DNA of 46,263 nucleotides from an uncultured Nitrosomonadales bacterium (GCA_903892645.1 CAITJF010000029.1:1-46263), one strand, 5' to 3'; numbered from the stretch's first letter, positions 1-8,899 are shown. The notes: a model not told the origin generated them from the letters alone. Numbers and translations: made by a program.

Positions 1-37
1 TTACTCAAAATTGCACTTCATCCTAAAATTCGCCAAT

Positions 38-104
38 AGTCGTTAGTTAGCGTTGTCCGCCGTACTGATTTAACTAACGTCTAACGACTACCAGCTAACG
101 ACTG
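38..104. repeat. 67-bp palindromic repeat, copy A, downstream of gcvH
   Basis: This element starts with AGTCGTTAG and holds two inverse copies of that nonamer (CTAACGACT at 81-89 and 95-103), plus a second inverted pair, CGTTAGTTA at 41-49 and TAACTAACG at 71-79. It can therefore fold into alternative hairpins. A same-length relative lies at 519-585 on the other side of gcvH, about two thirds identical without gaps, with the ends and palindromic cores best conserved. It could act as a transcript end or mRNA stabiliser after gcvH, which is inference. I do not recognise a named family. Confidence 0.75.
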
Positions 105-109
105 TTTTT

Positions 110-499
110 TTAGTGTGCTTCGCTGTCCACCACGGATTGATACGCTGCAGCATCCATCAGCACAGCCACATCAGCCGCACTGTCTGGCTTCATTTTGAAC
201 ATCCATGCGGCATACGGGTCATTGTTGATTTTTTCCGGAGCGCTGTCCAGATCACTGTTTACTTCCACTACTACACCGCTCACCGGCGCATACACATCGG
301 CTGCGGCCTTCACCGATTCCACCACGGCGCATTCTTCACCCGCCTTCAGTTTGCGGCCAATTGCCGGGCTTTCCACGAACACCATGTCGCCCAGTAGCTC
401 CTGTGCGTGTTGTGTGATGCCCACACTGACCGTGCCATCGGTCTCGGTTTTAATCCACTCGTGGGAGGCGGTGTATTTCAGGTTTGCCGGATTGCTCAT
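110..499 (-). CDS. gcvH: glycine cleavage system H protein
   Basis: GcvH is the lipoyl carrier of the glycine cleavage system. It shuttles the aminomethyl group from glycine decarboxylase (P protein) to the T protein in the cytoplasm. The 129-residue length is normal. The lipoyl-lysine motif [10 protein letters not shown] is present with the acceptor at Lys64, and the family start (KYTASHEW) follows the initiator closely. An AGGAG ribosome binding site lies about seven bases before the ATG. The gene follows gcvT on the same strand, with a 67-bp repeat filling most of the gap, so it probably belongs to the riboswitch-controlled transcript. gcvP is not in the window and may lie beyond base 1. 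Confidence 0.97.
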   Translation of the reverse strand: MSNPANLKYTASHEWIKTETDGTVSVGITQHAQELLGDMVFVESPAIGRKLKAGEECAVVESVKAAADVYAPVSGVVVEVNSDLDSAPEKINNDPYAAWMFKMKPDSAADVAVLMDAAAYQSVVDSEAH

Positions 500-518
500 T
501 CAAATCTCCTAGTCATTT

Positions 519-585
519 AGTCGTTAGTTGAAGTTGTCGCTGCGTGGTTGTTAACTAGCCGCTAACGACTAGAGATTAACGACTG
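519..585. repeat. 67-bp palindromic repeat, copy B, overlapping the gcvT 3' end
   Basis: This is the second copy of the element at 38-104, in the same orientation and of equal length. It carries AGTCGTTAG at 519-527, CTAACGACT at 562-570 and TTAACGACT at 576-584. It overlaps gcvT by 17 bases, so the last GcvT codons (VVNL) and the TAG stop are read from repeat sequence. Two copies bracketing one gene suggest insertion or duplication around gcvH. Confidence 0.72.
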
Positions 586-1657
586 CCTTTCCATTTCTGG
601 CAAACGGATATTTCACCACCTTGGCTGCCAGCATTTTATCTCGAATTGCCACTTGTACCGTATCGCCGATTTGCACTTCTTTCGGCACGCGTGCCAGCGC
701 AATGGATTTTTCCAGCGTGGGAGAGAAACTGCCGCTGGTGATTTCGCCTTCGCCGTGTAAGGTGTGCACCTGCTGGTGGCCGCGCAATACGCCGCGATCC
801 AGCAACACCAATCCGGCCAGTTTGCGTGTCGGCGGGTTCGCCAGCAGCGCCGCCTTGCCGATGAAATCGCGTTCACTTTTCAAATCTACTGTCCACGCCA
901 GACCTGATTCCAGCGGGTTTACCGTTTCGTCCATGTCCTGGCCGTACAGATTCATGCCCGCTTCCAGACGCAAGGTGTCGCGCGCACCGAGGCCGATGGG
1001 TTTTACGCCAGCCTTGTTCAGTGCGTACCAGAATTCTTCCACTTTCTCTTTGGGCAGCATCACCTCAAAACCGTCTTCGCCGGTGTAACCGGTGCGCGCC
1101 ACGAAATATTCGCCGCAATCGGCAGCCTGAAAATTCTGCAAGCCCTCGGTGGCCGCCTTGGTTTGCGGCAGCACCTGCCACACCTTGGCGCGCGCGTTCG
1201 GCCCTTGCACCGCAACCATCGCCAAGTCGTCGCGCGAGGTGATGGAAAGATTCGGGGCATGCATTGCAGCTTGTTGCTTCATCCACGCAATGTCCTTGTC
1301 CGCCGTGCCTGCGTTCACCACGATGCGAAACCACTGCTCGCTCATGAAATAGATAATGAGATCGTCGATCACCCCGCCATCCGGGCGCAGCATGGCGGAA
1401 TACAGCGCCTTGCCGGGCAGCGCAATCTTGTCGGCGTTGTTCGCCAACAGATAGCGCAGGAAGGCGCGCATGCCATCGCCCTTCGCATCCACCACGCGCA
1501 TGTGGCACACGTCGAACATGCCGCAGTCGTTGCGCACCTGATGGTGCTCGTCGATCTGCGAACCGTAATTCACCGGCATGTCCCAGCCACCGAAATCAAC
1601 CATCTTTGCGCCCATGGCGCGATGGGCTGCGTTGAGCGGGGTTTGCTTAAGTGCCAT
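569..1657 (-). CDS. gcvT: glycine cleavage system T protein (aminomethyltransferase)
   Basis: GcvT transfers the methylene group from the lipoyl-bound aminomethyl intermediate on GcvH to tetrahydrofolate, releasing ammonia. The 362-residue length is typical. The N-terminus ([20 protein letters not shown], then GWDMPVNYG) and the [20 protein letters not shown] segment of the folate-binding fold are clearly recognisable. The start follows the riboswitch and terminator by about 20 bases. The final four residues and the stop codon lie in a palindromic repeat, so the extreme C-terminus may have been replaced by insertion. It heads the gcvT-gcvH unit. Confidence 0.97.
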   Translation of the reverse strand: MALKQTPLNAAHRAMGAKMVDFGGWDMPVNYGSQIDEHHQVRNDCGMFDVCHMRVVDAKGDGMRAFLRYLLANNADKIALPGKALYSAMLRPDGGVIDDLIIYFMSEQWFRIVVNAGTADKDIAWMKQQAAMHAPNLSITSRDDLAMVAVQGPNARAKVWQVLPQTKAATEGLQNFQAADCGEYFVARTGYTGEDGFEVMLPKEKVEEFWYALNKAGVKPIGLGARDTLRLEAGMNLYGQDMDETVNPLESGLAWTVDLKSERDFIGKAALLANPPTRKLAGLVLLDRGVLRGHQQVHTLHGEGEITSGSFSPTLEKSIALARVPKEVQIGDTVQVAIRDKMLAAKVVKYPFARNGKAVVNL

Positions 1658-1675
1658 ATTTGCTTTCTAAGAATG

Positions 1676-1709
1676 AAAAAGGGCGCAGCACGAATTCGTG
1701 CTGCGCCCC
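1676..1709 (-). terminator. intrinsic terminator between glycine riboswitch and gcvT
   Basis: Bases 1681-1708 are a perfect 28-nt palindrome (arms GGGCGCAGCACGAA and its complement). On the minus strand it is followed directly by TTTTT (1680-1676), a textbook rho-independent terminator. It lies just after the P1 helix of riboswitch aptamer II and before the gcvT start. This supports glycine control by transcription termination, with read-through when glycine is bound. That polarity is known for gcv switches and is inferred here. Confidence 0.88.
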
Positions 1710-2014
1710 ATCTGTCCTTGATACCTGAGAGATTACAACTTGCGTTGCGTGCCCCTTCGGTGGCTGGTTTTGGATGCTTCTATAAATTCAAAGCTCTAAG
1801 TGAGACAAGGCGCAAAAGAAATTTTAGCGCGCCGCATATGTTTTATATGTCAGCAATAAAATTTCTTGAGCAACGCCGTATCACGACGAGATTTGGATTT
1901 ATAGAGGTATCCAATCCGACGCTCTCCAGATTTGCCTGCCCCAATGGTTCTTGTGCCTGAGCGATTGCGGGTGTTGCGCCTTCGGCGGTGCTTGGTAGCA
2001 CGCTCTCCCATTGG
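1710..2014 (-). ncRNA. tandem glycine riboswitch, second aptamer interrupted
   Basis: Read on the minus strand, aptamer I (about 2014-1941) shows GGGAGAGCG, GCCGAAGGCGCAA, CTCAGGCA and a closing helix CCAATGG/CCATTGG. Aptamer II begins with CTGGAGAGCG near 1930 and resumes with ACCGAAGGGGCA, CTCTCAGGTA and AAGGACAGA, closing as ATCTG (1931-1927) with CAGAT (1714-1710). These are the conserved blocks of the gcvT glycine riboswitch. Between the GAGAG block and the CCGAAGG block of aptamer II lies a 141-bp MITE-like element (1772-1912), at the tip of the peripheral P3-type hairpin. The core blocks are intact, so function may survive. Confidence 0.9.
1772..1912 (-). mobile_element. MITE-like element, copy 1, inside the glycine riboswitch
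   Basis: This 141-bp AT-rich element has imperfect terminal inverted repeats: GGATGCTTCTATAAATTCAA on the plus strand and GGATACCTCTATAAATCCAA read from the other end. It also holds an internal perfect inverted pair, AAGAAATTTTA/TAAAATTTCTT. It has no coding capacity. Its reverse complement matches 19565-19704 over nearly the full length, roughly four fifths identical by eye with small indels. The folded RNA would be one long hairpin. No clear target duplication was seen. Confidence 0.83.
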
Positions 2015-2070
2015 TCTGAACGGCAGGTGGAACTATACCGAAGAAGGAAACAAGCGGCAAGCCACTCGAT

Positions 2071-2922
2071 CTACTGTGGATAAAACAGGAATAGCCGATA
2101 CCCGGATGGCTTGAGGTCGGTGGTGTCGAGGTTCAGTTTTACACTGAGTTCGCGGTTGGCCGCCAGGCCTTGTTTTTCATCCTCATCCTGCTTGAGATAT
2201 TCCGCCGGGCGGAAAGTGTGGCGCGCCAGCGCCTTGTCCTGCGTGTCGGTCAGGGTGAGTTCGAGATTGGGATAGGCCTGCGCGTAAGGCGCGCGGTTGT
2301 GCAAAAGGGCGTTGAGGGTAATGACATTTGACTGTGCAGGGTCGGCTTCCAGGTCGGAAGATTCGATGCTCACCAAATCTGCTTTCTGTGGCAACGGAAT
2401 GGTGCACTGTAGCAACCCGCAGTAGGAGGTGAGGACGGGCTTGAGGGCGGGCATATTTGTGGCAAGTTCGACACGGAAGAAATATGCGGCCTGCGCCAGC
2501 AGTACGACTAATAGCAGCATGCAGCCGACTGCCCACGGCCAGCGAGGGGACTTCTTGACTGGTTCGGGGAAGGTGGCACCCAGGTCATCTGCAAAGGTGA
2601 TTTGTTGCGCCAGCGTGACGGGTGCTGCAAATTCAATTTTATTTGGCCTCTCTGTGCGAGCTGGAGTTATATGGTTAAAGTCGAGTTCTTCATGCGTTGC
2701 AGGGATAGGCTCGGCTGCGGTTTCGGCGGGTGTTTGTCGGGTTTCTCCCGGTGCGATGGGCAGGTCGAGCTGGGGGCTGGGCTGGTCATCCTGCAAATGT
2801 TCTGCGGCGTTGAACACCGCCTGGCAGCGCCCGCAGCGCACCATGCCCTGATGCGCTTCAAGCTGCTCCTGGCTTACTTTAAACCGGGTGTTGCACTGGG
2901 GACATTGCGTTGAGGTACTCAT
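2071..2922 (-). CDS. zinc-ribbon (MJ0042-type) DUF3426 membrane protein
   Basis: The first 40 residues form a zinc ribbon with CPQC (Cys7, Cys10) and CGRC (Cys30, Cys33). A Pro- and Glu-rich linker follows, then one membrane helix at about residues 130-149 and a C-terminal DUF3426-type domain ending FLFYPQ. The protein is 283 residues from the chosen start. I picked the ATG at 2922 because it overlaps the prmA stop as ATGA and gives the family start STSTQCPQC; a start seven codons upstream is open but would lie within prmA. It is probably the last gene of the aroQ-accBC-prmA series. Its function is unknown; it is common after prmA in betaproteobacteria. Confidence 0.88.
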   Translation of the reverse strand: MSTSTQCPQCNTRFKVSQEQLEAHQGMVRCGRCQAVFNAAEHLQDDQPSPQLDLPIAPGETRQTPAETAAEPIPATHEELDFNHITPARTERPNKIEFAAPVTLAQQITFADDLGATFPEPVKKSPRWPWAVGCMLLLVVLLAQAAYFFRVELATNMPALKPVLTSYCGLLQCTIPLPQKADLVSIESSDLEADPAQSNVITLNALLHNRAPYAQAYPNLELTLTDTQDKALARHTFRPAEYLKQDEDEKQGLAANRELSVKLNLDTTDLKPSGYRLFLFYPQ

Positions 2923-3809
2923 CGTTTTACACCGGACAAACACGCCCAGCCATCTTCCATCACCGGCGGTTTCAGGTCAAACCATTGTGCATACACCCGC
3001 ATCACATCTTCGGCCTGCTCGCTGAGTATGCCGGACAGCACGATCTGCCCACCCTGCCGCGTTGCAACGGCAAGCAGCGGCGCGAGCACCTTGAGCGGGT
3101 TGGTGAGTATATTGGCGACGACGATGTCGGCTTGCTGTTGCGGCGCGGCATCCGGCAGGCAGAACTGCGCCGTCACCTGGTTGGCGGCTGCGTTGTCGCG
3201 GCTGGCTTGCACCGCCTGAGCGTCCACATCCACACCGGTGGCGCTAGCCGCGCCCAGTTTGAGGGCGGCGATGGCGAGGATGCCCGAGCCGCAGCCGTAA
3301 TCCAGCACGCTTTCGCCGCCTTGCAAATGCGCATCCAGCCAGCGCAAACACAGGCGGGTGGTGGGATGGCTGCCGGTGCCGAAGGCCAGGCCGGGGTCGA
3401 GCGTAATGTTGATGGCTGCAGGGTCGGATGGGGTGTGCCAAGTGGGCACGATCCACAGCCGTTGCGAAATGGGTATGGGGCTGAACTGCGCTTGAGTCAG
3501 GCGCACCCAGTCGTTGTCTTCCAGAGTGTCGGTGCGGTAAGCGGGCGGTTGCGCAAGGCCGATGGCATGTGCCGCTTCCAGCATGATGGCATCTACCGGG
3601 GCATTCTCGGCAAACAGCGCCGTGACGCGGTTATGCGGCCACAGATGCGGCGGGGGTTCGCCCGGCTCGCCGAAGATGGCCTGTTCGTCAGGAGTATCTG
3701 CATCCGCATCGTGCACGTCTACCGATAGTGCGCCGAGTTCCAGCAGGGCCTCGCTCAGGATATCCGCCTGGGATGCAGATGCGGTGACCGTCAGCGTGAG
3801 CCAGGACAT
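2919..3809 (-). CDS. prmA: ribosomal protein L11 methyltransferase
   Basis: PrmA trimethylates amino groups of ribosomal protein L11 using S-adenosylmethionine. Recognisable are the block GLAFGTGSHPTT (about residues 140-151), the SAM-binding motif LDYGCGSGIL (about 159-168) and the catalytic-loop motif VANILTNPL (about 231-239). I chose the start SWLTLTV at 3809, one base after the accC stop. The open frame reaches 21 codons further upstream into accC, but the N-terminus from 3809 fits the family. The length is 296 residues. Its stop overlaps the start of the zinc-ribbon gene (ATGA). Confidence 0.95.
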   Translation of the reverse strand: MSWLTLTVTASASQADILSEALLELGALSVDVHDADADTPDEQAIFGEPGEPPPHLWPHNRVTALFAENAPVDAIMLEAAHAIGLAQPPAYRTDTLEDNDWVRLTQAQFSPIPISQRLWIVPTWHTPSDPAAINITLDPGLAFGTGSHPTTRLCLRWLDAHLQGGESVLDYGCGSGILAIAALKLGAASATGVDVDAQAVQASRDNAAANQVTAQFCLPDAAPQQQADIVVANILTNPLKVLAPLLAVATRQGGQIVLSGILSEQAEDVMRVYAQWFDLKPPVMEDGWACLSGVKR

Positions 3810-3810
3810 A

Positions 3811-5166
3811 CTAGCTTCCCTTGGTGCGCTCGGCCAGCTTATGTTCCAGATAGTGGATGCTGGTGCCGCCATTCAGGAAGGCGGCGTCCTGCATCAGTTC
3901 CTGATGCAACGGAATATTGGTATCTATGCCTTCCACTGCCATTTCGGACAATGCAGTACGCATGCGTGCCATGGCCTGTTCGCGTGTGTCGCCGTAAGCG
4001 ATGATCTTGCCGATCATGGAATCATAATGGGGCGGCACGAAATAGTTGGCATACACGTGCGAATCGACGCGGATGCCAGGACCGCCCGGCGGGTGCCAAG
4101 TAGTAATACGGCCAGGTGAAGGTGTGAACTTATAAGGATGCTCGGCGTTGATGCGGCATTCGATGGCGTGGCCTTTGAACACGATGTCTTTTTGCCGGAG
4201 GCTGAGTTTCTCACCGGCGGCGATGTGGATCTGTTGCTGCACGATGTCGATTCCAGTAATCATCTCAGTGACCGGATGCTCCACTTGCACGCGGGTATTC
4301 ATCTCAATGAAGAAAAATTCGTCGTTCTCATACAAAAATTCGAAGGTGCCCGCGCCACGGTAGCCGATCTTGCGACAAGCTTCCGCGCAGCGTTCGCCGA
4401 TCTTGTTGCGCAAGCGCGCATTGAGCAGGGGTGCGGGTGCTTCCTCGATGATTTTCTGGTGGCGGCGCTGCATCGAGCAGTCGCGCTCACCCAGATACAC
4501 GGCGTTGCCGTAAGAATCAGCCAGCACCTGAAACTCGATGTGGCGCGGATTCTCCAGAAACTTCTCCATGTACACAATGGGATTATTAAAGGCGCTCTGT
4601 GCTTCGCTGCGCGTCATGATTACGGCGTTGAGCAGTGCAGCCTCGGTATGTACCACGCGCATACCGCGCCCGCCGCCGCCGCCCGCCGCCTTGATAATGA
4701 CCGGATAGCCGATGCTGCGCGCAATTTTGATGATTTCAGAAGGATTGTCCGGCAACGCGCCATCCACGCCGGGGACGCAAGGTACACCGGCTTTCTTCAT
4801 GGTGTTCTTGGCGGAAACCTTGTCGCCCATCAGGCGGATGGTGTCGGGACGCGGGCCGATGAACACGAAACCGCTTTTTTCCACGCGCTCGGCGAAGTCG
4901 GCATTCTCCGACAGAAAGCCGTAACCGGGGTGGATGGCTTGCGCATCGGTGACTTCCGCCGCGCTGATGATGGCCGGAATATTCAGGTAGCTTTGCGCCG
5001 AAGGTGCGGGGCCGATGCATACCGATTCATCGGCCAGCTTGACGTACTTGGCATCCGCGTCAGCCTCGGAATGGACGGCTACCGTTTTGATGCCCATCTC
5101 ACGGCAGGCGCGCTGAATACGCAGGGCGATTTCGCCGCGGTTGGCAATCAGGATTTTTTCAAACAT
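3811..5166 (-). CDS. accC: acetyl-CoA carboxylase, biotin carboxylase subunit
   Basis: AccC carboxylates the biotin on AccB with ATP and bicarbonate, the first half-reaction of fatty acid synthesis. The ATP-grasp fold is clear: [17 protein letters not shown] at the start, the glycine-rich loop [14 protein letters not shown], the Glu-rich metal site [16 protein letters not shown] and the usual C-terminal domain. From 5166 the protein has 451 residues, as expected. The frame is open for 35 more codons up to an ATG at 5271, two bases after the accB stop. That leader begins [10 protein letters not shown], oddly echoing the true start MFEKIL. No good ribosome binding site is visible at either start, so an N-terminal extension cannot be excluded. 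Confidence 0.96.
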   Translation of the reverse strand: MFEKILIANRGEIALRIQRACREMGIKTVAVHSEADADAKYVKLADESVCIGPAPSAQSYLNIPAIISAAEVTDAQAIHPGYGFLSENADFAERVEKSGFVFIGPRPDTIRLMGDKVSAKNTMKKAGVPCVPGVDGALPDNPSEIIKIARSIGYPVIIKAAGGGGGRGMRVVHTEAALLNAVIMTRSEAQSAFNNPIVYMEKFLENPRHIEFQVLADSYGNAVYLGERDCSMQRRHQKIIEEAPAPLLNARLRNKIGERCAEACRKIGYRGAGTFEFLYENDEFFFIEMNTRVQVEHPVTEMITGIDIVQQQIHIAAGEKLSLRQKDIVFKGHAIECRINAEHPYKFTPSPGRITTWHPPGGPGIRVDSHVYANYFVPPHYDSMIGKIIAYGDTREQAMARMRTALSEMAVEGIDTNIPLHQELMQDAAFLNGGTSIHYLEHKLAERTKGS

Positions 5167-5273
5167 GGCAATGGGTGTCGGCTTGGATGTTGCGCGCATA
5201 ATTCCGCGTTTCAACAAACCGCTGGGTGGCTTGTCGTCGCCCTGCTCGGCGCGAGGCTTCTTTTCAAACATGA

Positions 5274-5726
5274 TTAGCCGATTATAAACAGCGGTTGGCC
5301 AAACTCCACAGGCTGGCCGTTCTCTACAAGAATGGCCTTGATGATGCCTGCCTGATCGGCTTCGATTTCATTAAGCAATTTCATGGCTTCGATGATACAC
5401 AGTGTGTCGCCTACGCTCACGCTTTGACCTATCTCAACAAAGAACTTGGCGCCTGGGGAAGGGCAGCGGTAAAAGCTGCCGACCATGGGCGACTTCACCA
5501 CATGGCCTTCAGGCTCGGCAGCTTTGGCCGGTTCGGCAGGTCTGGTTGCGGTCGGTTGCAGCACAGGCGCAACTGTCTGTTGTTGCGGCACGGCATAAGC
5601 TTGCTGCGGCATGACGGCGGAAAAGCGTGTGATGCGCACACGCTCCTCGCCCTCACTGATTTCCAGTTCGGCGATACCAGAGTTTTCGACCAGCTCAATC
5701 ATAGTCTTGAGTTTGCGTAAATCCAT
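5274..5726 (-). CDS. accB: acetyl-CoA carboxylase biotin carboxyl carrier protein
   Basis: AccB carries the biotin that swings between AccC and the carboxyltransferase. The C-terminal biotinyl domain holds the [10 protein letters not shown] motif with the acceptor Lys116. The N-terminal segment ([16 protein letters not shown]) is typical, and a Pro/Ala/Gln-rich linker covers about residues 40-72. The 150-residue length is normal. An AGGAG site precedes the ATG. It starts nine bases after the aroQ stop and is followed by accC, the classic aroQ-accB-accC arrangement. Confidence 0.97.
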   Translation of the reverse strand: MDLRKLKTMIELVENSGIAELEISEGEERVRITRFSAVMPQQAYAVPQQQTVAPVLQPTATRPAEPAKAAEPEGHVVKSPMVGSFYRCPSPGAKFFVEIGQSVSVGDTLCIIEAMKLLNEIEADQAGIIKAILVENGQPVEFGQPLFIIG

Positions 5727-5735
5727 GGTGAGCTC

Positions 5736-6173
5736 CTAATTAAGGCGTTGCAGCGCGTATTGCAGCGCGAGTTCGTAACCGGTTGCGCCCAAACCGCTGA
5801 TGACACCGACGGCGAGATCGGAGAAATAAGATTCCTTGCGGAACGGTTCACGTGCAAATACATTAGAAATGTGGACTTCGATAAACGGGATAGCCACCGC
5901 CGCCAGCGCGTCGCGTAGGGCCACGCTGGTATGGGTGAATGCCGCTGGATTGATGATGATGAAATCTGTGCCGTCCTGGCGCGCCACTTGCACACGTTCC
6001 ACCAAGGCGGCTTCGGCGTTGCTCTGGAAGTATTGAAGCTCCGCGCCTCCCGCTTGGGCTAATTGCTTTAATTTCTGGTTAACTTCGTTCAACGTGACGC
6101 GACCATATACATCCGGCTCACGGCTGCCGAGCAAGTTCAGGTTTGGACCATGTAATACCAGAATATTTTTCAT
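5736..6173 (-). CDS. aroQ: type II 3-dehydroquinate dehydratase
   Basis: AroQ dehydrates 3-dehydroquinate to 3-dehydroshikimate in the shikimate pathway. The protein has the type II signature: [17 protein letters not shown], catalytic Tyr23 in DVYG, the NPAAFTHTS block, and EVHISN followed by the Arg-containing lid [11 protein letters not shown] start at the ATG at 6173, giving 145 residues. The longer frame upstream adds 30 residues unlike the family. It is adjacent to accB, as in many proteobacteria. Confidence 0.96.
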   Translation of the reverse strand: MKNILVLHGPNLNLLGSREPDVYGRVTLNEVNQKLKQLAQAGGAELQYFQSNAEAALVERVQVARQDGTDFIIINPAAFTHTSVALRDALAAVAIPFIEVHISNVFAREPFRKESYFSDLAVGVISGLGATGYELALQYALQRLN

Positions 6174-6281
6174 ATACGCATTTTGCCGCAAATTAGGGGG
6201 GATTGTCCAGATTTTAGCTGGAATTATGCTCGAGAGACTGTTTGGCGCAGGGTATAAACCCAAGCCAGCACCCTGCGCGTG

Positions 6282-6650
6282 CTAAACGCCTTGAAAAAAA
6301 TAGATTGTTAAAACGATACCCAGTAAGGCAACAGCCAGATTGGTAAAAACTCCCGGATTGACCCGGTAGCCTTCCGGGATTTCAATGGGCTTTAAGGTCT
6401 TGAGCACCTTGCGATATTGCACGGTTGAATACGCGGCAACCCCCGCACCTAGCAGGACAAAAGCCAGCCCCGTCCAGAACGAAATGCCACGCTGTAAAGG
6501 CATCTCGTGTTTAGGCAGGAGGATGGATACAAACAACCCGAAGCGCTCGATGACAAACCCGAACGCCATTAAGGCAAGGCTGGTGCGGTTCCATGCGAGT
6601 AGCGTCCGTTCGGCGGCAAAAAATACTCTTGGGTCATTGAGGTCTGACAT
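6282..6650 (-). CDS. DUF202 (YidH family) inner membrane protein
   Basis: This 122-residue protein opens with the DUF202 signature FFAAERTLLAWNRTSLALMA and contains three hydrophobic segments, at about residues 22-45, 55-78 and 98-119. Members are small inner-membrane proteins of unknown function. An AGGAG site sits just before the ATG. It lies 30 bases after dsbD on the same strand and may be co-transcribed with it. Confidence 0.9.
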   Translation of the reverse strand: MSDLNDPRVFFAAERTLLAWNRTSLALMAFGFVIERFGLFVSILLPKHEMPLQRGISFWTGLAFVLLGAGVAAYSTVQYRKVLKTLKPIEIPEGYRVNPGVFTNLAVALLGIVLTIYFFQGV

Positions 6651-6680
6651 GGCTCTCCTTCATTCAGCCGCGCCTGCTGA

Positions 6681-8567
6681 TTACAGCCCTGCGCTTTGTA
6701 GCGACTGCAAAAACTGTGTGGCATCCTGATAACCCGTCACACGAAAGTCGGCTAACTCCTTGCCTTGTGTATCGAAGAACAAAATGGCGGGCGGGCCAAA
6801 CAGCTCAAAACGCTGGAGCAGCACTTTATCCTCCTCGCTATTGGCAGTAACATCGGCCTGTAGCAGCACGGCGTTTTTCAGCCTGGCCTGCACCTTGGCA
6901 TCGGCAAAGGTGTAGCGCTCCATTTCTTTGCATGATACGCACCAGTCGGCATAGAAATCCAGCATCACTGCCTTGCCGTGCGCCTGTGCAATACGCTCAT
7001 TCAGTTCGGCTATATTTTTTACTCGTGAAAATTTTATGATCGCAGGTGTTTCCGTCTGGGTGCTGCCGATGGCTGACAACGGGCGCAGAATATCGCGTGC
7101 ACCGGAAAGCGCACCGATGAGATAGGCGCCGCCGAACAGCAGGGCGAGGATGCCGATACCCTTCCACAGCTTGTGCCAGCCTCCGGCATTGTGAGGCAGT
7201 GCATCCAGCGCGCGCAGATAAACAGCAGAAAGCACCAGCAGCGCCGCCCACAGCAACATCTGCACCCCCACCGGGATGAGTGATGAAACGATCCAGATGG
7301 CGACTGCCAGCAATAGCACACCGAAGAAGCGTTTGACCGATTCCATCCATGCCCCTGCCTTGGGCAGCAATGTCCCGGCAGAAGCGCCGATCAGCAGCAG
7401 CGGCAGGCCCATGCCCAGTGCCAGCGCGAAGAGCGCCACTCCGCCCAAGAGGGCGTCATGCGTCTGCCCGATGTACAGCAGGGCGCCCGCCAGCGGGGCG
7501 GCAACGCACGGGCCGACGATGACGGCGGATAGCGCGCCCATCACAAACACGCCACTCAGATGCCCCCCATGCAGGCGGTTACTGGTGCTGGACAATTTGC
7601 TTTGCAGAGCGGTCGGCAATTGCAGTTCGTAAAAGCCGAACATGGACAAAGACAGCAGCACGAACACTGCGGCAAAGCTGCCAAGCACCCACGGTGTTTG
7701 CAAGGCATTGGACAGCAGCGAGCCGGACAGCCCGGCGACCACGCCGACAGCGGCGTAGGTCAGCGCCATGCCAAGCACGTAAGCCAGTGACAGGATGAAG
7801 CCGTGCATATGGGTGATCTTGTGCCCACGCCCCACGATGATGCCGGACAGAATAGGCACCATAGGAAAGATACAGGGGGTAAAGGCGAGCAACAGCCCGG
7901 CGCCAAAGAAGAACGACACGATGAGCCAAAAGCTGCCCTGCTTGAATAATTTGGCAATTTGAACGTTCTCGTTCTGGACATTCGCACTGCTGGCGGCGGG
8001 TTGTGCGGTTTGTGGTGTGTTCTGCACCTGTTGCGCCACAGCCAGCATGGCGGAGTTCGTTTTTGCAGGCGGCGTGTCTTTTACTTCGGGTAGTACAATG
8101 CTGATTGATTTATTGATAGGCGGGTAGCACAGGCTTTTGTCTTTACAGCCTTGGTAACTAGCTTCCACAGTAATATTCTGCGCCGCATTGCCTGTTCTTT
8201 CCAGCGTGATTTCTGCCTGGAAAGGTTGATGGAACACCGCCATATCGCCAAAGTTGGGGTCATGTTTTACCTCTCCCTTGGGCATGGCGATATTGGTGAT
8301 CTTGGTGCCAGTGGCCTTTGCGGAACCACCCTTTATGCCAAGGCTGACCTTGTCGCGATAGAGATAATAACCGGGCGTAATCTTGAAACTGGCAAGCAGG
8401 GTGTGTGCATTGAGCACGGTGACATCCAGCCCGAATGCCTGATCCGGGGGCAGAAAAATTTCCTGTTTCGCGCCGCCAAGCAGCGGCAGGCGATCCAGAA
8501 ATCCTCCCGCGTGGGATAAGTGGGCAAGGCACAACAATAACCATATTACATGACGCATGGGTCTCAT
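6681..8567 (-). CDS. dsbD: thiol:disulfide interchange protein DsbD
   Basis: DsbD passes electrons from cytoplasmic thioredoxin across the inner membrane to periplasmic disulfide isomerases and cytochrome c maturation. All three modules are visible. There is a signal peptide and periplasmic alpha domain with Cys141/Cys147 (GCKDKSLCY). The multi-helix beta domain has Cys232 (FTPCIF) and Cys364 (VGPCVAAP). The C-terminal thioredoxin-like gamma domain has DWCVSCKEM (about Cys543/Cys546). The ATG at 8567 overlaps the cutA stop as ATGA, so I prefer it; an ATG three codons later is also possible. Length is 628 residues. It fits a cell that makes c-type cytochromes. Confidence 0.96.
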   Translation of the reverse strand: MRPMRHVIWLLLCLAHLSHAGGFLDRLPLLGGAKQEIFLPPDQAFGLDVTVLNAHTLLASFKITPGYYLYRDKVSLGIKGGSAKATGTKITNIAMPKGEVKHDPNFGDMAVFHQPFQAEITLERTGNAAQNITVEASYQGCKDKSLCYPPINKSISIVLPEVKDTPPAKTNSAMLAVAQQVQNTPQTAQPAASSANVQNENVQIAKLFKQGSFWLIVSFFFGAGLLLAFTPCIFPMVPILSGIIVGRGHKITHMHGFILSLAYVLGMALTYAAVGVVAGLSGSLLSNALQTPWVLGSFAAVFVLLSLSMFGFYELQLPTALQSKLSSTSNRLHGGHLSGVFVMGALSAVIVGPCVAAPLAGALLYIGQTHDALLGGVALFALALGMGLPLLLIGASAGTLLPKAGAWMESVKRFFGVLLLAVAIWIVSSLIPVGVQMLLWAALLVLSAVYLRALDALPHNAGGWHKLWKGIGILALLFGGAYLIGALSGARDILRPLSAIGSTQTETPAIIKFSRVKNIAELNERIAQAHGKAVMLDFYADWCVSCKEMERYTFADAKVQARLKNAVLLQADVTANSEEDKVLLQRFELFGPPAILFFDTQGKELADFRVTGYQDATQFLQSLQSAGL

Positions 8568-8893
8568 TCCTCGGTTGCTTGAGTTTCTCGCGCTACCCAT
8601 TGCAGATAGCCGGGAAAGCCCGCACTAACAGGGACAGCGATGATTTCCGGAAGTTCATAGGGGTGGTGCGCACGGATGGATGCCTCAAGGCGCGGGTAGG
8701 CGGCGCGCGTAGTCTTGGCCAGCAGCGGCACCTCGCTGGCCGTTTCAATTTTCCCTTGCCAGCGGTATACCGAGCTGCATTCTGCCAGAATATTAACGCA
8801 GGCGGCAGTACGGTTTTCGATCAGCGACTGCGCCATTCGCTGCGCACTTTCGCGATCCGGCAAATTGGTGAGTACCAGAATAATTTCGTCCAT
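8564..8893 (-). CDS. cutA: divalent cation tolerance protein CutA
   Basis: CutA1 is a small trimeric signalling-like protein linked to divalent metal tolerance. The 109-residue protein has the conserved pattern VLTNLPDRESAQRMAQSLIE, then CVNILAECSSVYRWQGKIE, and ends with the HHPYELPEIIAVPV and YLQWV blocks. It begins six bases after holA and overlaps dsbD by four bases, so it is probably translated with dsbD. Confidence 0.95.
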   Translation of the reverse strand: MDEIILVLTNLPDRESAQRMAQSLIENRTAACVNILAECSSVYRWQGKIETASEVPLLAKTTRAAYPRLEASIRAHHPYELPEIIAVPVSAGFPGYLQWVARETQATEE

Positions 8894-8899
8894 AAATAA

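Noticed and set aside
1163-1960. Long open frame on the plus strand over gcvT and the riboswitch
   Set aside because: It runs antisense to gcvT and through non-coding RNA and a repeat element; no domain and no ribosome binding site.
4138-5277. 379-codon open frame antisense to accC
   Set aside because: Shadow of accC; His/Asp/Leu-rich composition is typical of antisense translation, with no domain.
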